From an uncultured Bacteroides sp. (GTDB lineage: Bacteria > Bacteroidota > Bacteroidia > Bacteroidales > Bacteroidaceae): DNA of 64,000 bases. The stretch's first letter is position 1, and every line of letters starts with the position of its first letter. The notes under the pieces were generated by a model, which did not search any database, was not told the DNA's origin, and saw nothing but the letters and a program-made list of their open reading frames with translations. The stretch is taken from contig USLU01000006.1 of the NCBI GenBank assembly GCA_900555635.1, positions 1-64,000 on the forward strand, written 5' to 3'. Shown piece by piece: positions 52,753-61,164 of this stretch. Position numbers and translations under genes: made by a program.

Positions 52753-54519
52753 ATGGAAGAAAAACAAATAACTCTACAGATAGACCACCATTACATCACT
52801 GTGTCCGAAGGCTCTACCATTCTGGAAGCCGCACGGAAGATCGGCATCGACATCCCTACTCTGTGTCATATTGACCTGAAAGGAACCTGCATCAAGAACA
52901 ATCCGGCTTCTTGCCGCATCTGCGTAGTGGAAGTGGAAGGACGACGTAACCTGGCGCCTGCCTGTGCCACCCGTTGTACGGAAGGAATGGTTGTTCGCAC
53001 CAGTACGCTGCGTGTTATGAATGCACGCAAGGTAGTGGCCGAACTGATACTTTCGGATCATCCCAACGACTGCCTTACTTGCCCTAAATGCGGTAACTGC
53101 GAATTGCAAACATTGGCGCTGCGTTTCAACATTCGTGAAATGCCTTTTAACGGAGGTGAATTATCCCCCCGCAAACGTGAAGTCACCTCGTCCATTGTAC
53201 GCAACATGGATAAATGTATCTTCTGCCGGCGTTGCGAAAGTGTTTGCAACGACGTTCAGACTGTGGGTGCGTTGGGTGCCATCCGTCGTGGATTCAACAC
53301 AACGATTGCACCTGCTTTTGACCAGATGATGAAAGATAGTGAATGTACCTATTGCGGACAATGCGTTGCTGTATGTCCGGTAGGCGCACTGACTGAACGC
53401 GACCATACAAACCGATTGCTGGAAGACTTGGAGAATCCGAACAAGATCGTCGTGGTACAAACCGCCCCTGCCGTACGTGCCGCATTGGGCGAAGAATTCG
53501 GGTTGCCTCCCGGTTCGCTGGTTACGGGAAAGATGGTGTATGCCCTTCGCGAACTCGGCTTCGATTATGTCTTCGATACCGATTTTGCCGCCGACCTCAC
53601 CATTATGGAAGAAGGTTCCGAAATACTGAACCGCTTGACACGCTTTCTGGACGGCGACAAGTCGGTCCGCCTGCCCATTCTGACCTCCTGTTGCCCGGCA
53701 TGGGTAAACTTCTTTGAACACCACTTTCCGGATATGCTCGATATACCATCCACAGCACGTTCTCCACAACAGATGTTCGGTTCTATTGCCAAGACCTATT
53801 GGGCGGAAAAGATGGGCATTCCACGGGAGAAACTGGTGGTAGTATCTATCATGCCGTGTCTGGCCAAGAAGTACGAGTGCGACCGAGACGAGTTCAAGAC
53901 AAACGGAAATCCGGACGTAGACTACTCCATCTCTACCCGCGAATTGGCAAGACTAATCAAACGTGCCAACATCGGCTTCACCCTTTTGCCGGACATGGAA
54001 TTTGACCAACCGATGGGCACGTCTACCGGAGCCGGTGTGATTTTCGGTACAACAGGCGGTGTGATGGAGGCTGCATTGCGGTCGGTATACGAAATCTACA
54101 CGGGCAAACCATTGATGAATGTAAACTTCGAGAAAGTACGCGGATTGGCGGGAGTACGTCGGGCTTCGATAGATTTGGATGGTTTTGAGTTGAAAGTAGG
54201 CATCGCTCACGGACTGGGCAATGCTCGCCAGTTATTGGAAGACATTCGTAATGGAAATAACGAATACCATGTAATTGAAATCATGGCATGCCCCGGCGGA
54301 TGTATCGGTGGTGGCGGACAACCCTTGCATCATGGCAATTCGGACGTGCTCTATGCCCGTGCCAACGCACTTTATCGGGAAGATGCAATGAAACCGTTCC
54401 GTAAGTCGCACGATAATCCGTACATTAAAACATTGTATGAGGAATATCTTGGCAAGCCACTCAGCGAGAAGTCGGAAAAGTTGCTTCATACGCATTATTT
54501 CAATAAGTCGATTGATTAA
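52753..54519 (+). CDS. [FeFe] hydrogenase catalytic subunit of the trimeric enzyme (HydA/HndD type)
   Basis: This 588-residue subunit carries the H-cluster that makes or oxidises H2. The domains in order are a [2Fe-2S] ferredoxin (about residues 1-80), a His-type [4Fe-4S] site in DHPNDCLTCPKCGNC, two ferredoxin clusters CIFCRRCESVC and CTYCGQCVAVC, then the hydrogenase domain. All H-cluster motifs are intact: TSCCPAW with Cys313-Cys314, MPCLAKKYE with Cys369, and MACPGGCIGGGGQP with Cys513 and Cys517. The small-subunit-like tail (residues 530-588) is fused. It starts 12 bp after the NuoF-like gene. Group A, NAD-linked. Confidence 0.95.
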   Translation: MEEKQITLQIDHHYITVSEGSTILEAARKIGIDIPTLCHIDLKGTCIKNNPASCRICVVEVEGRRNLAPACATRCTEGMVVRTSTLRVMNARKVVAELILSDHPNDCLTCPKCGNCELQTLALRFNIREMPFNGGELSPRKREVTSSIVRNMDKCIFCRRCESVCNDVQTVGALGAIRRGFNTTIAPAFDQMMKDSECTYCGQCVAVCPVGALTERDHTNRLLEDLENPNKIVVVQTAPAVRAALGEEFGLPPGSLVTGKMVYALRELGFDYVFDTDFAADLTIMEEGSEILNRLTRFLDGDKSVRLPILTSCCPAWVNFFEHHFPDMLDIPSTARSPQQMFGSIAKTYWAEKMGIPREKLVVVSIMPCLAKKYECDRDEFKTNGNPDVDYSISTRELARLIKRANIGFTLLPDMEFDQPMGTSTGAGVIFGTTGGVMEAALRSVYEIYTGKPLMNVNFEKVRGLAGVRRASIDLDGFELKVGIAHGLGNARQLLEDIRNGNNEYHVIEIMACPGGCIGGGGQPLHHGNSDVLYARANALYREDAMKPFRKSHDNPYIKTLYEEYLGKPLSEKSEKLLHTHYFNKSID

Positions 54520-54537
54520 ACTCTAAAACGGAAAACT

Positions 54538-55014
54538 ATGTCAGAGATTAAACTAACCTGCGACGTTGCCGAGCAAGTACGTGCCATTTGCGACAAGTAT
54601 GACAATCAGCCAGGCGAACTCATCAATATATTGCATGAAGCGCAACATCTGCACGGCTATCTGCCCGAAGATATGCAACGCATCATTGCTCATAAACTGA
54701 ATATCCCCGTGTCCCGTGTGTATGGGGTAGTGACCTTCTATACCTTCTTCACCATGACTGCCAAAGGGAAATATCCTATTTCGGTATGTATGGGAACGGC
54801 TTGTTATGTACGAGGATCGGAGAAGTTATTGGAAGAGTTCAAGCGTGTACTGGGAATAGAAGTGGGAGAAACAACCCCGGATGGCAAGTTCTCGCTGGAT
54901 TGTTTGCGTTGCGTAGGTGCTTGCGGACTGGCACCGGTAGTGATGATTGGTGAAAAGGTATATGGCAGGTTACAGCCTATCGATGTAAAGAGGATTCTGG
55001 AAGAATTGGAATAA
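54538..55014 (+). CDS. NAD-linked [FeFe] hydrogenase, NuoE-like [2Fe-2S] subunit (HydC/HndA type)
   Basis: This 158-residue thioredoxin-fold subunit holds one [2Fe-2S] cluster. The four ligands are Cys84 and Cys89 in VCMGTACYVRG, and Cys125 and Cys129 in LRCVGACGLAPVV. The N-terminal helical part (HGYLPEDMQRIIAHKLNIP) is typical of NuoE. It completes a three-gene operon in the order F-like, G-like, E-like. A 22-bp repeat array follows directly after the stop. Confidence 0.95.
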   Translation: MSEIKLTCDVAEQVRAICDKYDNQPGELINILHEAQHLHGYLPEDMQRIIAHKLNIPVSRVYGVVTFYTFFTMTAKGKYPISVCMGTACYVRGSEKLLEEFKRVLGIEVGETTPDGKFSLDCLRCVGACGLAPVVMIGEKVYGRLQPIDVKRILEELE

Positions 55015-55043
55015 TTCACTCGCAACAGTGCATAAGAGCAACG

Positions 55044-55128
55044 CTTGTACTAGCGTAGGCTTACACTTGTACTAGTGTGAGCCTACACTTATAGGAGCGT
55101 GACCTTACACTAGTACAAGTGTAAATCC
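55044..55128. repeat. Array of four 22-bp units between convergent hydrogenase operons
   Basis: Units start at 55044, 55066, 55088 and 55110, exactly 22 bp apart. They read CTTGTACTAGCGTAGG, CTTGTACTAGTGTGAG, CTTATAGGAGCGTGAC and CTAGTACAAGTGTAAA, joined by CTTACA or CCTACA. Each unit is partly palindromic (ACACTTGTACTAGTGT). The array fills the gap between the ends of two convergent operons. Confidence 0.78.
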
Positions 55129-55134
55129 AAGCAT

Positions 55135-56340
55135 TTACCGAAGAGAAATCTTATCCAGAATACCTGTGAGATAGGCTATCGCAACTCCATAATTTGTCAT
55201 CGGTATATTTTGATTGCGTGAACGGCTTACACGGCTGAGTACATACTTCCGGTTGAACATACAAGCACCGCAGTGAATGATAAGGTCATAGCCGGAAAGG
55301 TCTTTGGGAAAATCATTTCCGGAAACCATGTCAATACGTAAATCTTCACTGATACGTTTTCGCAATAAACGGGGAATTTTTACTCTACCAATGTCTTCGG
55401 TCAAGGGGGCATGAGTACAGGCTTCAGCTATCAGTACACGTGATTGTCCGGTCAAGCCGGCGATAGCGTCTGCTCCTTTTACAAAATAGTCAATATCTCC
55501 TTTATATCCAGCGAAGAGCACGGAGAAGGAAGTTAGTAGACTTTCCGCAGGTTTCTGTTGATAGACAATAGGAAATACTTGCGAATCGGTAATAATCAGT
55601 TTGGGAGGACGAGCAAGGGCTTGCAAAGTTTCTTGCAGTTTATCGGTAGTACAACTCATTACCAGACACTTCTTATCCAACAATTCGCGAATGGTTTGTA
55701 CTTGGGGAAGAATCAGGCGTCCTTTAGGTGCTTGAATATCCTGGGGCATCACCAACAAAACCACATCCCCCTCTCCTACTAACCCACCTGTAATGCTCTG
55801 CTCACCAAAGTTCTCCGGGAGCTTTTCAAGGATAGCTTGAAATATATCTTGCATACCGAGTTGCTCTTTTGCACTGACAATGACAGGCTGCTGTCCGCAC
55901 TTCTCTTTAATAATGAATGCTTGTCTTTCTATATCAGTGAGGAGATCGGATTTATTCAGAATCAGGATAACAGGAATTTCATGCTGAGCCAGCAGTTTTA
56001 TCCATTCCCTTTCTTGTTCTCCCCCATCTTCACAAAGCAGTAAGGCTATATCGGTTTTCTCGATTGTTTTCAGCGTGCGTTCAATGCGCATAGCCCCCAA
56101 GTCCTGCTGATCGTCATCAAAGCCCGGAGTATCTATAAAAAGGCAAGCACCAAGAGGATGTACCTCCATTGCCTTCGACACAGGATCGGTAGTAGTACCG
56201 GGAGTTGCCGAAACAAGAGCGGTATCTTGTCCTGTCAAAGCATTGATAAGACTGGACTTGCCACTGTTGCGCCGCCCGAAAAGGGCAATATGCAGACGAT
56301 TGGCATTAGGAGCCCTAAAATCTGAAATCTCTTTTTCCAT
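55135..56340 (-). CDS. hydF: [FeFe] hydrogenase maturation GTPase HydF
   Basis: HydF is the scaffold on which the diiron part of the H-cluster is built before transfer to the apo-hydrogenase. The 401-residue product starts with a GTPase domain: Walker A GRRNSGKSS at residues 22-30, DTPGFDD near 75, and NKSD near 128. The C-terminal Fe-S domain has the ligands in AEACTHAPLTED and IHCGACMFNRKYVL, matching the C-x-H...H-C-x-x-C pattern. It overlaps the end of hydG by 26 bp. It is the last gene of the maturation operon. Confidence 0.96.
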   Translation of the reverse strand: MEKEISDFRAPNANRLHIALFGRRNSGKSSLINALTGQDTALVSATPGTTTDPVSKAMEVHPLGACLFIDTPGFDDDQQDLGAMRIERTLKTIEKTDIALLLCEDGGEQEREWIKLLAQHEIPVILILNKSDLLTDIERQAFIIKEKCGQQPVIVSAKEQLGMQDIFQAILEKLPENFGEQSITGGLVGEGDVVLLVMPQDIQAPKGRLILPQVQTIRELLDKKCLVMSCTTDKLQETLQALARPPKLIITDSQVFPIVYQQKPAESLLTSFSVLFAGYKGDIDYFVKGADAIAGLTGQSRVLIAEACTHAPLTEDIGRVKIPRLLRKRISEDLRIDMVSGNDFPKDLSGYDLIIHCGACMFNRKYVLSRVSRSRNQNIPMTNYGVAIAYLTGILDKISLR

Positions 56341-57733
56341 TCTCTATTTCTTGTAGATTTCTGATAGCAATCTCTTTTATTTTAGGGTTAGGGATATGTT
56401 CTATCTCTTTGCGGATCAAACGTATCCCTTTCTCCCGGGTATCGGATGAGGCGTAATCTTCCAAATATTCTTTCAGTGTCATCAGAGCATTGGGCTGGCA
56501 GCAATTTGCTATCTGCCCACGCTTGACAAGGGACATGAAACGATCGCCCGTACGCCCTTCACGGTAGCAAGCTGTGCAAAAGCTGGGAATGTGCCCCAAG
56601 TCGAGAAGCCAGTTGACGACTTCATCCAACGTACGGCGGTCGCTCACATCGAATTGAGCGGAGTTCTCTTCTTCTGTTTCGGGTACTGCATAGCCGCCTA
56701 CACTAGTACGAGAGCCGCCACTGATTTGAGAGATACCTAGTTCGAGCACCCGCCGGCGTACAGCCTCCGATTCGCGAGTAGATATAATCATTCCGGTATA
56801 CGGTACAGCAATACGTGTTACAGCAATAATCTTACAGAAGATATCGTCAGAAATGGCATTCGGGAAATCTTGTGTCGAGATGTCATCCGCCGGGCAAATA
56901 CGTGGCACGCTAATGGTATGCGGTCCTACTCCGAACGTCGCCTCCAGATGTTCGGCATGCATCAGCAGACCTACAAAATCGTAACGATACGTATTCAGTC
57001 CGAACAGCACTCCCACCCCCACATCGTCTATCCCGCCTTCCATAGCACGGTCCATCGCTTCGGTATGATAAGCATAATTACTTTTAGGACCTGTAGGATG
57101 TAGAGCCTCATAATTACCTTTGTGATAAGTCTCTTGAAAGAGGATGTAAGTACCGATGCCTGCATCTCTCAAGCGGCGGTAATTCTCCACCGTTGTTGCG
57201 GCAATATTCACATTCACTCTGCGGATAGCTCCGTTCTTGTGGTGAATACTATATATAGTCTGAATAGACTCCAATATATAATCTATCGGATTGTGTCGGG
57301 GATCTTCGCCGGCTTCCAACGCCAGGCGCTTATGTCCCATATCCTGAAGTGCCATAACCTCTTGCCGTATCTCATCTTGCGTCAACTTCTTACGGGCTAT
57401 TGTACGGTTCTTAGCATGATAGGGACAATATACACATCCATTTACACAATAATTGGAAAGATATAACGGGGCAAACATCACAATGCGATTGCCATAAAAC
57501 TTCTGTTTGATTTCCTTTGCCAGATGGAAGATTCGTTCGATCAGGTCCGGTTCATCACACTCTAACAGCAATGCTGCTTCTCTATGAGAAAGTCCTTGAT
57601 ACAAAGCCGCCTTCTCAATCAGACGTTCTATCAACACCCGGTTACTACGATTCATCCGAGCATACTCCAGCGTATCCTGTATCTCCTGATGATTGATAAA
57701 CTCTTCCGCTTGTTTTGACTTTACATTATACAC
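56315..57733 (-). CDS. hydG: [FeFe] hydrogenase H-cluster radical SAM maturase HydG
   Basis: HydG splits tyrosine to make the CO and CN- ligands of the H-cluster. The 472-residue product has the radical SAM motif C96-x3-C100-x2-C103 in NYCVNGCVYCPYH. The C-terminal auxiliary cluster site starts CTACYREGRTGDRF and ends in NCCQPNAL. The start is a GTG at 57733 (MYNVKSKQAEEFI); no in-frame ATG lies close upstream. A 14-bp-unit inverted repeat element separates it from hydE. Confidence 0.96.
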   Translation of the reverse strand: MYNVKSKQAEEFINHQEIQDTLEYARMNRSNRVLIERLIEKAALYQGLSHREAALLLECDEPDLIERIFHLAKEIKQKFYGNRIVMFAPLYLSNYCVNGCVYCPYHAKNRTIARKKLTQDEIRQEVMALQDMGHKRLALEAGEDPRHNPIDYILESIQTIYSIHHKNGAIRRVNVNIAATTVENYRRLRDAGIGTYILFQETYHKGNYEALHPTGPKSNYAYHTEAMDRAMEGGIDDVGVGVLFGLNTYRYDFVGLLMHAEHLEATFGVGPHTISVPRICPADDISTQDFPNAISDDIFCKIIAVTRIAVPYTGMIISTRESEAVRRRVLELGISQISGGSRTSVGGYAVPETEEENSAQFDVSDRRTLDEVVNWLLDLGHIPSFCTACYREGRTGDRFMSLVKRGQIANCCQPNALMTLKEYLEDYASSDTREKGIRLIRKEIEHIPNPKIKEIAIRNLQEIENGKRDFRF

Positions 57734-57743
57734 AATGGAAAAT

Positions 57744-57845
57744 AGTTATAAGTTATTAGTTATAAGTTGTTAGCTATAAGTCGTTAGTTATAAGCGATTT
57801 GTAATCCTCCAAAACAAATAACTTATAACTAATAACTTATAACTA
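57744..57845. repeat. Inverted element with 14-bp tandem arms between hydE and hydG
   Basis: The left arm has four 14-bp units (GTTATAAGTTATTA, GTTATAAGTTGTTA, GCTATAAGTCGTTA, GTTATAAGCGATTT). The right arm has two inverted units (ATAACTTATAACTA twice) at 57816-57845. The spacer is about 18 bp. In RNA it would form a long hairpin inside the operon. A related element lies at 61065-61160. Confidence 0.72.
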
Positions 57846-58976
57846 AATATAATCTCCTCTTTCTTTCGAAATCTCATATCCTATTCGTTTCAGCCTTTCT
57901 TCCAACTTCATCAATCCTTCGGCAGCTTCGGCACCTAATGATGCTTTGTTGTCATATAAAGAATAGTTCTTCCGTTGAGACTGCGGAGAAAGATTGGGCA
58001 TGACCACATTGGCTCCGGCAAGTATTCCCCTTTCCCGACCATCGGGTGCTAGTGTTGCCAACGCTGTAGTCGAAGGGATGAGTGCGGTAGGATGCATCAA
58101 TCGAAAAATAGAGAGCAACTTTAAAGTCAACTCCATATTTCCGGGCAAGCACATAGCAAACGGCGTATCATGATGTGGAAGAAAAGGACCGATACCGATC
58201 ATCTCCGGTTGAAACCGTTCAATATAAAGCACATCCTTCACCAAATGATCGATAGTTTGCTGAGGACTACCTACCATAATCCCCGTCCCTACCTGATAAC
58301 CGATCTCCTTGAGCCAGTCTAAACATTGCAACCGACAAGCCAGTGACATCTTTTCCGGATGAAGCATACGATAATGCTCTTCATCATACGTCTCATGCCG
58401 TAATAAGTATCGATTGGCACCTGCTTGAAAGAAGCGTTCGTAAGCCTCACGAGATTTCTCACCCAACGATAAAGTAATGGCACAATCCGGAAATGCCAAA
58501 CGAATAGCGGCAACAACCTTAGTTATCCAATCATCCTTCACTTCTGGAAACTCACCACCTTGCAACACGAAAGTACGAAACCCGAGTAAATATCCTTCAT
58601 GACAACACGCCAGTATTTCTTCGTGCGTCAATTCATAACGAGGAATATCCCTGTTTCCTTTCCGTATTCCGCAATAATAGCAATTATTACGGCAACGATT
58701 CGTTATCTCAATCAGTCCGCGAATGAAAATCCTATTTCCAAAATGCACGTACGCCACTTCTTGTGCCTGCTTTTGTAAATATTGCAAGGTTTCTACATCC
58801 TCACATAACAAAAGCTTTCTGTACTCGTCAGCACTTAACTTCCGCTCCCGGCGCAATTTGTCAACCGTATTAAATGAAGAATGAAGAATGAAGAATGAAG
58901 AATTTTCCTGCGCATTTGTTCGTTCAGTTATATGAGGCTGCGCATTTTCACCGTATGGCAATTCTTCATTCTTCAT
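57843..58976 (-). CDS. hydE: [FeFe] hydrogenase H-cluster radical SAM maturase HydE
   Basis: HydE is a radical SAM enzyme needed to build the dithiolate bridge of the H-cluster. The radical SAM motif is C95-x3-C99-x2-C102 in NRCRNNCYYCGIRKGN, and the remaining barrel is full length. The ATG at 58976 gives 377 residues, but about the first 35 are encoded by a repeat element (58871-58993) and include FFILHSSF. The family normally begins near VDKLRRERKLSADEY, and no ATG lies between. So either the repeat-encoded extension is translated, or a rare start codon near residue 36-41 is used. Confidence 0.93.
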   Translation of the reverse strand: MKNEELPYGENAQPHITERTNAQENSSFFILHSSFNTVDKLRRERKLSADEYRKLLLCEDVETLQYLQKQAQEVAYVHFGNRIFIRGLIEITNRCRNNCYYCGIRKGNRDIPRYELTHEEILACCHEGYLLGFRTFVLQGGEFPEVKDDWITKVVAAIRLAFPDCAITLSLGEKSREAYERFFQAGANRYLLRHETYDEEHYRMLHPEKMSLACRLQCLDWLKEIGYQVGTGIMVGSPQQTIDHLVKDVLYIERFQPEMIGIGPFLPHHDTPFAMCLPGNMELTLKLLSIFRLMHPTALIPSTTALATLAPDGRERGILAGANVVMPNLSPQSQRKNYSLYDNKASLGAEAAEGLMKLEERLKRIGYEISKERGDYI

Positions 58977-58993
58977 TCTTAATTCTTCATTTA
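58871..58993. repeat. Inverted element with 7-bp tandem arms spanning the hydrogenase stop and hydE start
   Basis: The left arm (58871-58905) is TTAAATGAAGAATGAAG... built of GAATGAA units. The right arm (58959-58993) is AATTCTTCATTCTTCATTC... ending ATTCTTCATTTAA. The centre (about 55 bp) contains a direct duplication of TGCGCATTT. The outer end coincides with the TAA stop of the monomeric hydrogenase gene, and the other end lies within the hydE frame. Confidence 0.7.
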
Positions 58994-60451
58994 ATAAGTT
59001 TTCTCTTGTTTAGTCAACTCTTGTTGTAATTGGCGTTTACCGGCAGCTATTTCATTATGCGCACAAGGTCCGGTAATGCAACCACCCTCGCATGCCATTA
59101 CCTCAATAAATTGCCCGGGAGCTTTGCCCTGCTTGGCATAAGCACGCAACGCACCGATCGTCTTCTTATCCAGATTGGCAACCTGTATGGCATTAATTTT
59201 ATCTGCTTCTTCTTTCAAATAAGCCTTTACAGCTCCCATTACACCACCAGCTTGGGCAAATCCATGAGCTTCGCGCACGGAAGTAAAGGACATGGAATAA
59301 GATTGTGCCTGCTCTAATTCAATATTCAATCCTGCCCAAACAGATGCAACTTCCTCGAAAGTCATCACGAAATCTACAGCTTCGTCCCGTTGTGCCTCTT
59401 TGCGTTTGGCTACACAAGGGCCAATGAATACCACTTGTCCATCCGGATACTTTTCTTTCGCAATGCGAGCAGTATAATACATAGGTGAACCAGTACCCGA
59501 TACAAAAGGTTTCATCCCGGGAATATGTTTATTCACCAATTCAATATAAGACGGGCAACAAGAGGTTGTCATGAATTTCTGCCCTTCTTCCAATTTCTCA
59601 ATCAATTCATGCGCTTCGTTGCTGACAGTATCCATAGCTCCCTGAGCCACTTCTATTACATCCGTAAACCCTACGGCTTTCAGCGCACCATATACTTGTT
59701 CGATGGTAGTCTTGAATTGCCCCAAAATAGACGGTGCTACAATTGCTATCATCTTTTCTCCTTTACGGATCCTATGTAAGACATCGAATACTTGCGACAC
59801 CTCGAAGATTGCTCCAAACGGACAAGCATTCAAGCATTTACCGCAATATATACATTTCTTTTCATCAATATGTTCTATGCCTTTTTCGTCTTTGCTGATA
59901 GCCTTCACCGGACAAGCTTCCTCACAAGGTACAGGTATGTAAACAATGGCATGATAAGGACAACTCTTATGACAGATACCACAACTGATACATGTATCAT
60001 GATCTATCCATGCCTGCCCACTCTCTTTCACGTGTACTGCTTTCTTAGGACAATTAGTCTGGCAACTACGGGCAGTACATCCACGACACAGGTTAGTAAT
60101 TTCATAATTAATCTGCACGCAAGCCGAACAAGCTTCGTCAATGACGCACATAATATTATCTTTGGGCTGACCATTTTCCGCCCGGTCCATTGCATGGGCT
60201 GCATATTCTGACAAAGGAGTCAATTCATCTTGTTCATCCTCCATATCAAGCCCCAGCAAGGGTAATGACTTATATTTCCACACAGCGCGTTCTTTATGCA
60301 CGCAGCAACGTCCGGCATGCTTTGATCTTCTCGGACTCAATTCAATCGGTAAACGGTCAATCTTTTCTACAAGTTCGTTGTCGTTCCACAGTTTCACCAG
60401 CTCTTTGAGCAGTCTGTGGCGGACAATCATAATGTTGTTTGTAAATGCCAT
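58991..60451 (-). CDS. Monomeric ferredoxin-type [FeFe] hydrogenase (group B-like)
   Basis: This 486-residue enzyme is a second [FeFe] hydrogenase. The N-terminal half has an unusual cysteine region (CSACVQINYEITNLC, GCTARSCQTNC) and ferredoxin clusters CISCGICHKSC and CIYCGKCLNAC. The H-cluster motifs are TTSCCPSY (Cys298, Cys299), IGPCVAKRKE (Cys346) and VMACEGGCITGPC (Cys454, Cys458). The GPCVAK form of motif two and the CEGGCITGPC form of motif three point to group B, the monomeric enzymes of anaerobes, probably ferredoxin-linked H2 production. It heads the operon with hydE, hydG and hydF. Confidence 0.93.
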   Translation of the reverse strand: MAFTNNIMIVRHRLLKELVKLWNDNELVEKIDRLPIELSPRRSKHAGRCCVHKERAVWKYKSLPLLGLDMEDEQDELTPLSEYAAHAMDRAENGQPKDNIMCVIDEACSACVQINYEITNLCRGCTARSCQTNCPKKAVHVKESGQAWIDHDTCISCGICHKSCPYHAIVYIPVPCEEACPVKAISKDEKGIEHIDEKKCIYCGKCLNACPFGAIFEVSQVFDVLHRIRKGEKMIAIVAPSILGQFKTTIEQVYGALKAVGFTDVIEVAQGAMDTVSNEAHELIEKLEEGQKFMTTSCCPSYIELVNKHIPGMKPFVSGTGSPMYYTARIAKEKYPDGQVVFIGPCVAKRKEAQRDEAVDFVMTFEEVASVWAGLNIELEQAQSYSMSFTSVREAHGFAQAGGVMGAVKAYLKEEADKINAIQVANLDKKTIGALRAYAKQGKAPGQFIEVMACEGGCITGPCAHNEIAAGKRQLQQELTKQEKTY

Positions 60452-60489
60452 ATTTTTTTAAGACGAAATTAGTTAGGTTGTAACATTTG

Positions 60490-60497
60490 CAAAGATA
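60490..60497 (-). promoter_or_regulatory. Promoter -7 box of the hydrogenase-maturase operon
   Basis: The complement of 60490-60497 is TATCTTTG, 38 bp upstream of the hydrogenase start. Its upstream half overlaps the divergent promoter of the GNAT gene (60507-60535), so the two may interfere. Confidence 0.6.
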
Positions 60498-60506
60498 GTG
60501 ATTGTT

Positions 60507-60535
60507 TTGTAATTGGCATAAAAAGTATAACTTTG
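60507..60535 (+). promoter_or_regulatory. Promoter of the GNAT acetyltransferase gene
   Basis: TTG at 60507-60509 and TAACTTTG at 60528-60535 are 18 bp apart, 28 bp before the start codon. Confidence 0.65.
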
Positions 60536-60563
60536 TAGTCATAACAAATTAAATACGATAGAT

Positions 60564-61061
60564 ATGTTTACTCTTAAAAAAGCCACTCTTGCTGATTGCG
60601 AACTGATACAATCGCTTGCCCAGCAAATATTTCCTGTCACTTATCAGGAAATCCTCACACCTGAACAGATTGATTATATGATGGAATGGATGTATTCATT
60701 GGATAACATTCGCAAACAGATGGAAGAAGAAGGTCACGTTTATTTCTTCGCCTATGATGAAAACAAAATAGCCGGTTATGTTTCAGTACAACCCCAAGGC
60801 AAAGATGTATTCCATTTACAAAAGATTTATGTACTTCCTTCTTACCAAGGTGCACATTGCGGCAGTTTTCTGTTCCGCGAAGCCATTAAGTATATTAAAG
60901 AAGTACATCCCACCCCATGCCTGATGGAATTAAATGTAAACCGCCACAACAAGGCATTAAATTTCTACGAACGTATGGGAATGAGAAAACTAAGAGAAGG
61001 TGATTTTGAGATAGGAAACGGATATTATATGAATGACTATATAATGGGGATGGAAATCTGA
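60564..61061 (+). CDS. GNAT family N-acetyltransferase
   Basis: This 165-residue protein is a GCN5-related acetyltransferase that moves an acetyl group from acetyl-CoA to an amine; the substrate is unknown. The central strand and acetyl-CoA loop read LQKIYVLPSYQGAHCGSFLF (about residues 90-109), with Q-x-x-G-x-G/A replaced by QGAHCG. The C-terminal LNVNRHNKALNFYERMGMRK (about 128-147) is a standard GNAT motif. It stands alone and is convergent with the POT transporter. Confidence 0.92.
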   Translation: MFTLKKATLADCELIQSLAQQIFPVTYQEILTPEQIDYMMEWMYSLDNIRKQMEEEGHVYFFAYDENKIAGYVSVQPQGKDVFHLQKIYVLPSYQGAHCGSFLFREAIKYIKEVHPTPCLMELNVNRHNKALNFYERMGMRKLREGDFEIGNGYYMNDYIMGMEI

Positions 61062-61064
61062 AAA

Positions 61065-61160
61065 TAGTTATGAGTTATTAGTTATAAGTTATTTGTTGGT
61101 GTTTCCCTGCGACATAATAGCGCAACACAATCATAACAAATAACTTATAACTAATAACTA
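61065..61160. repeat. Inverted element with 14-bp arm units between convergent genes
   Basis: The left arm (61065-61096) reads TAGTTATGAGTTATTAGTTATAAGTTATTTGTT in 14-bp steps, and the right arm (61135-61160) is its inverse. The loop is about 38 bp. It shares the GTTATAAGTTATTA unit with the element at 57744. Lying between two gene ends, it can serve as a bidirectional terminator. Confidence 0.7.
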
Positions 61161-61164
61161 ATAT

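Noticed and set aside
53161..53769. 202-codon minus-strand open frame
   Set aside because: Antisense shadow of the hydrogenase catalytic subunit gene.
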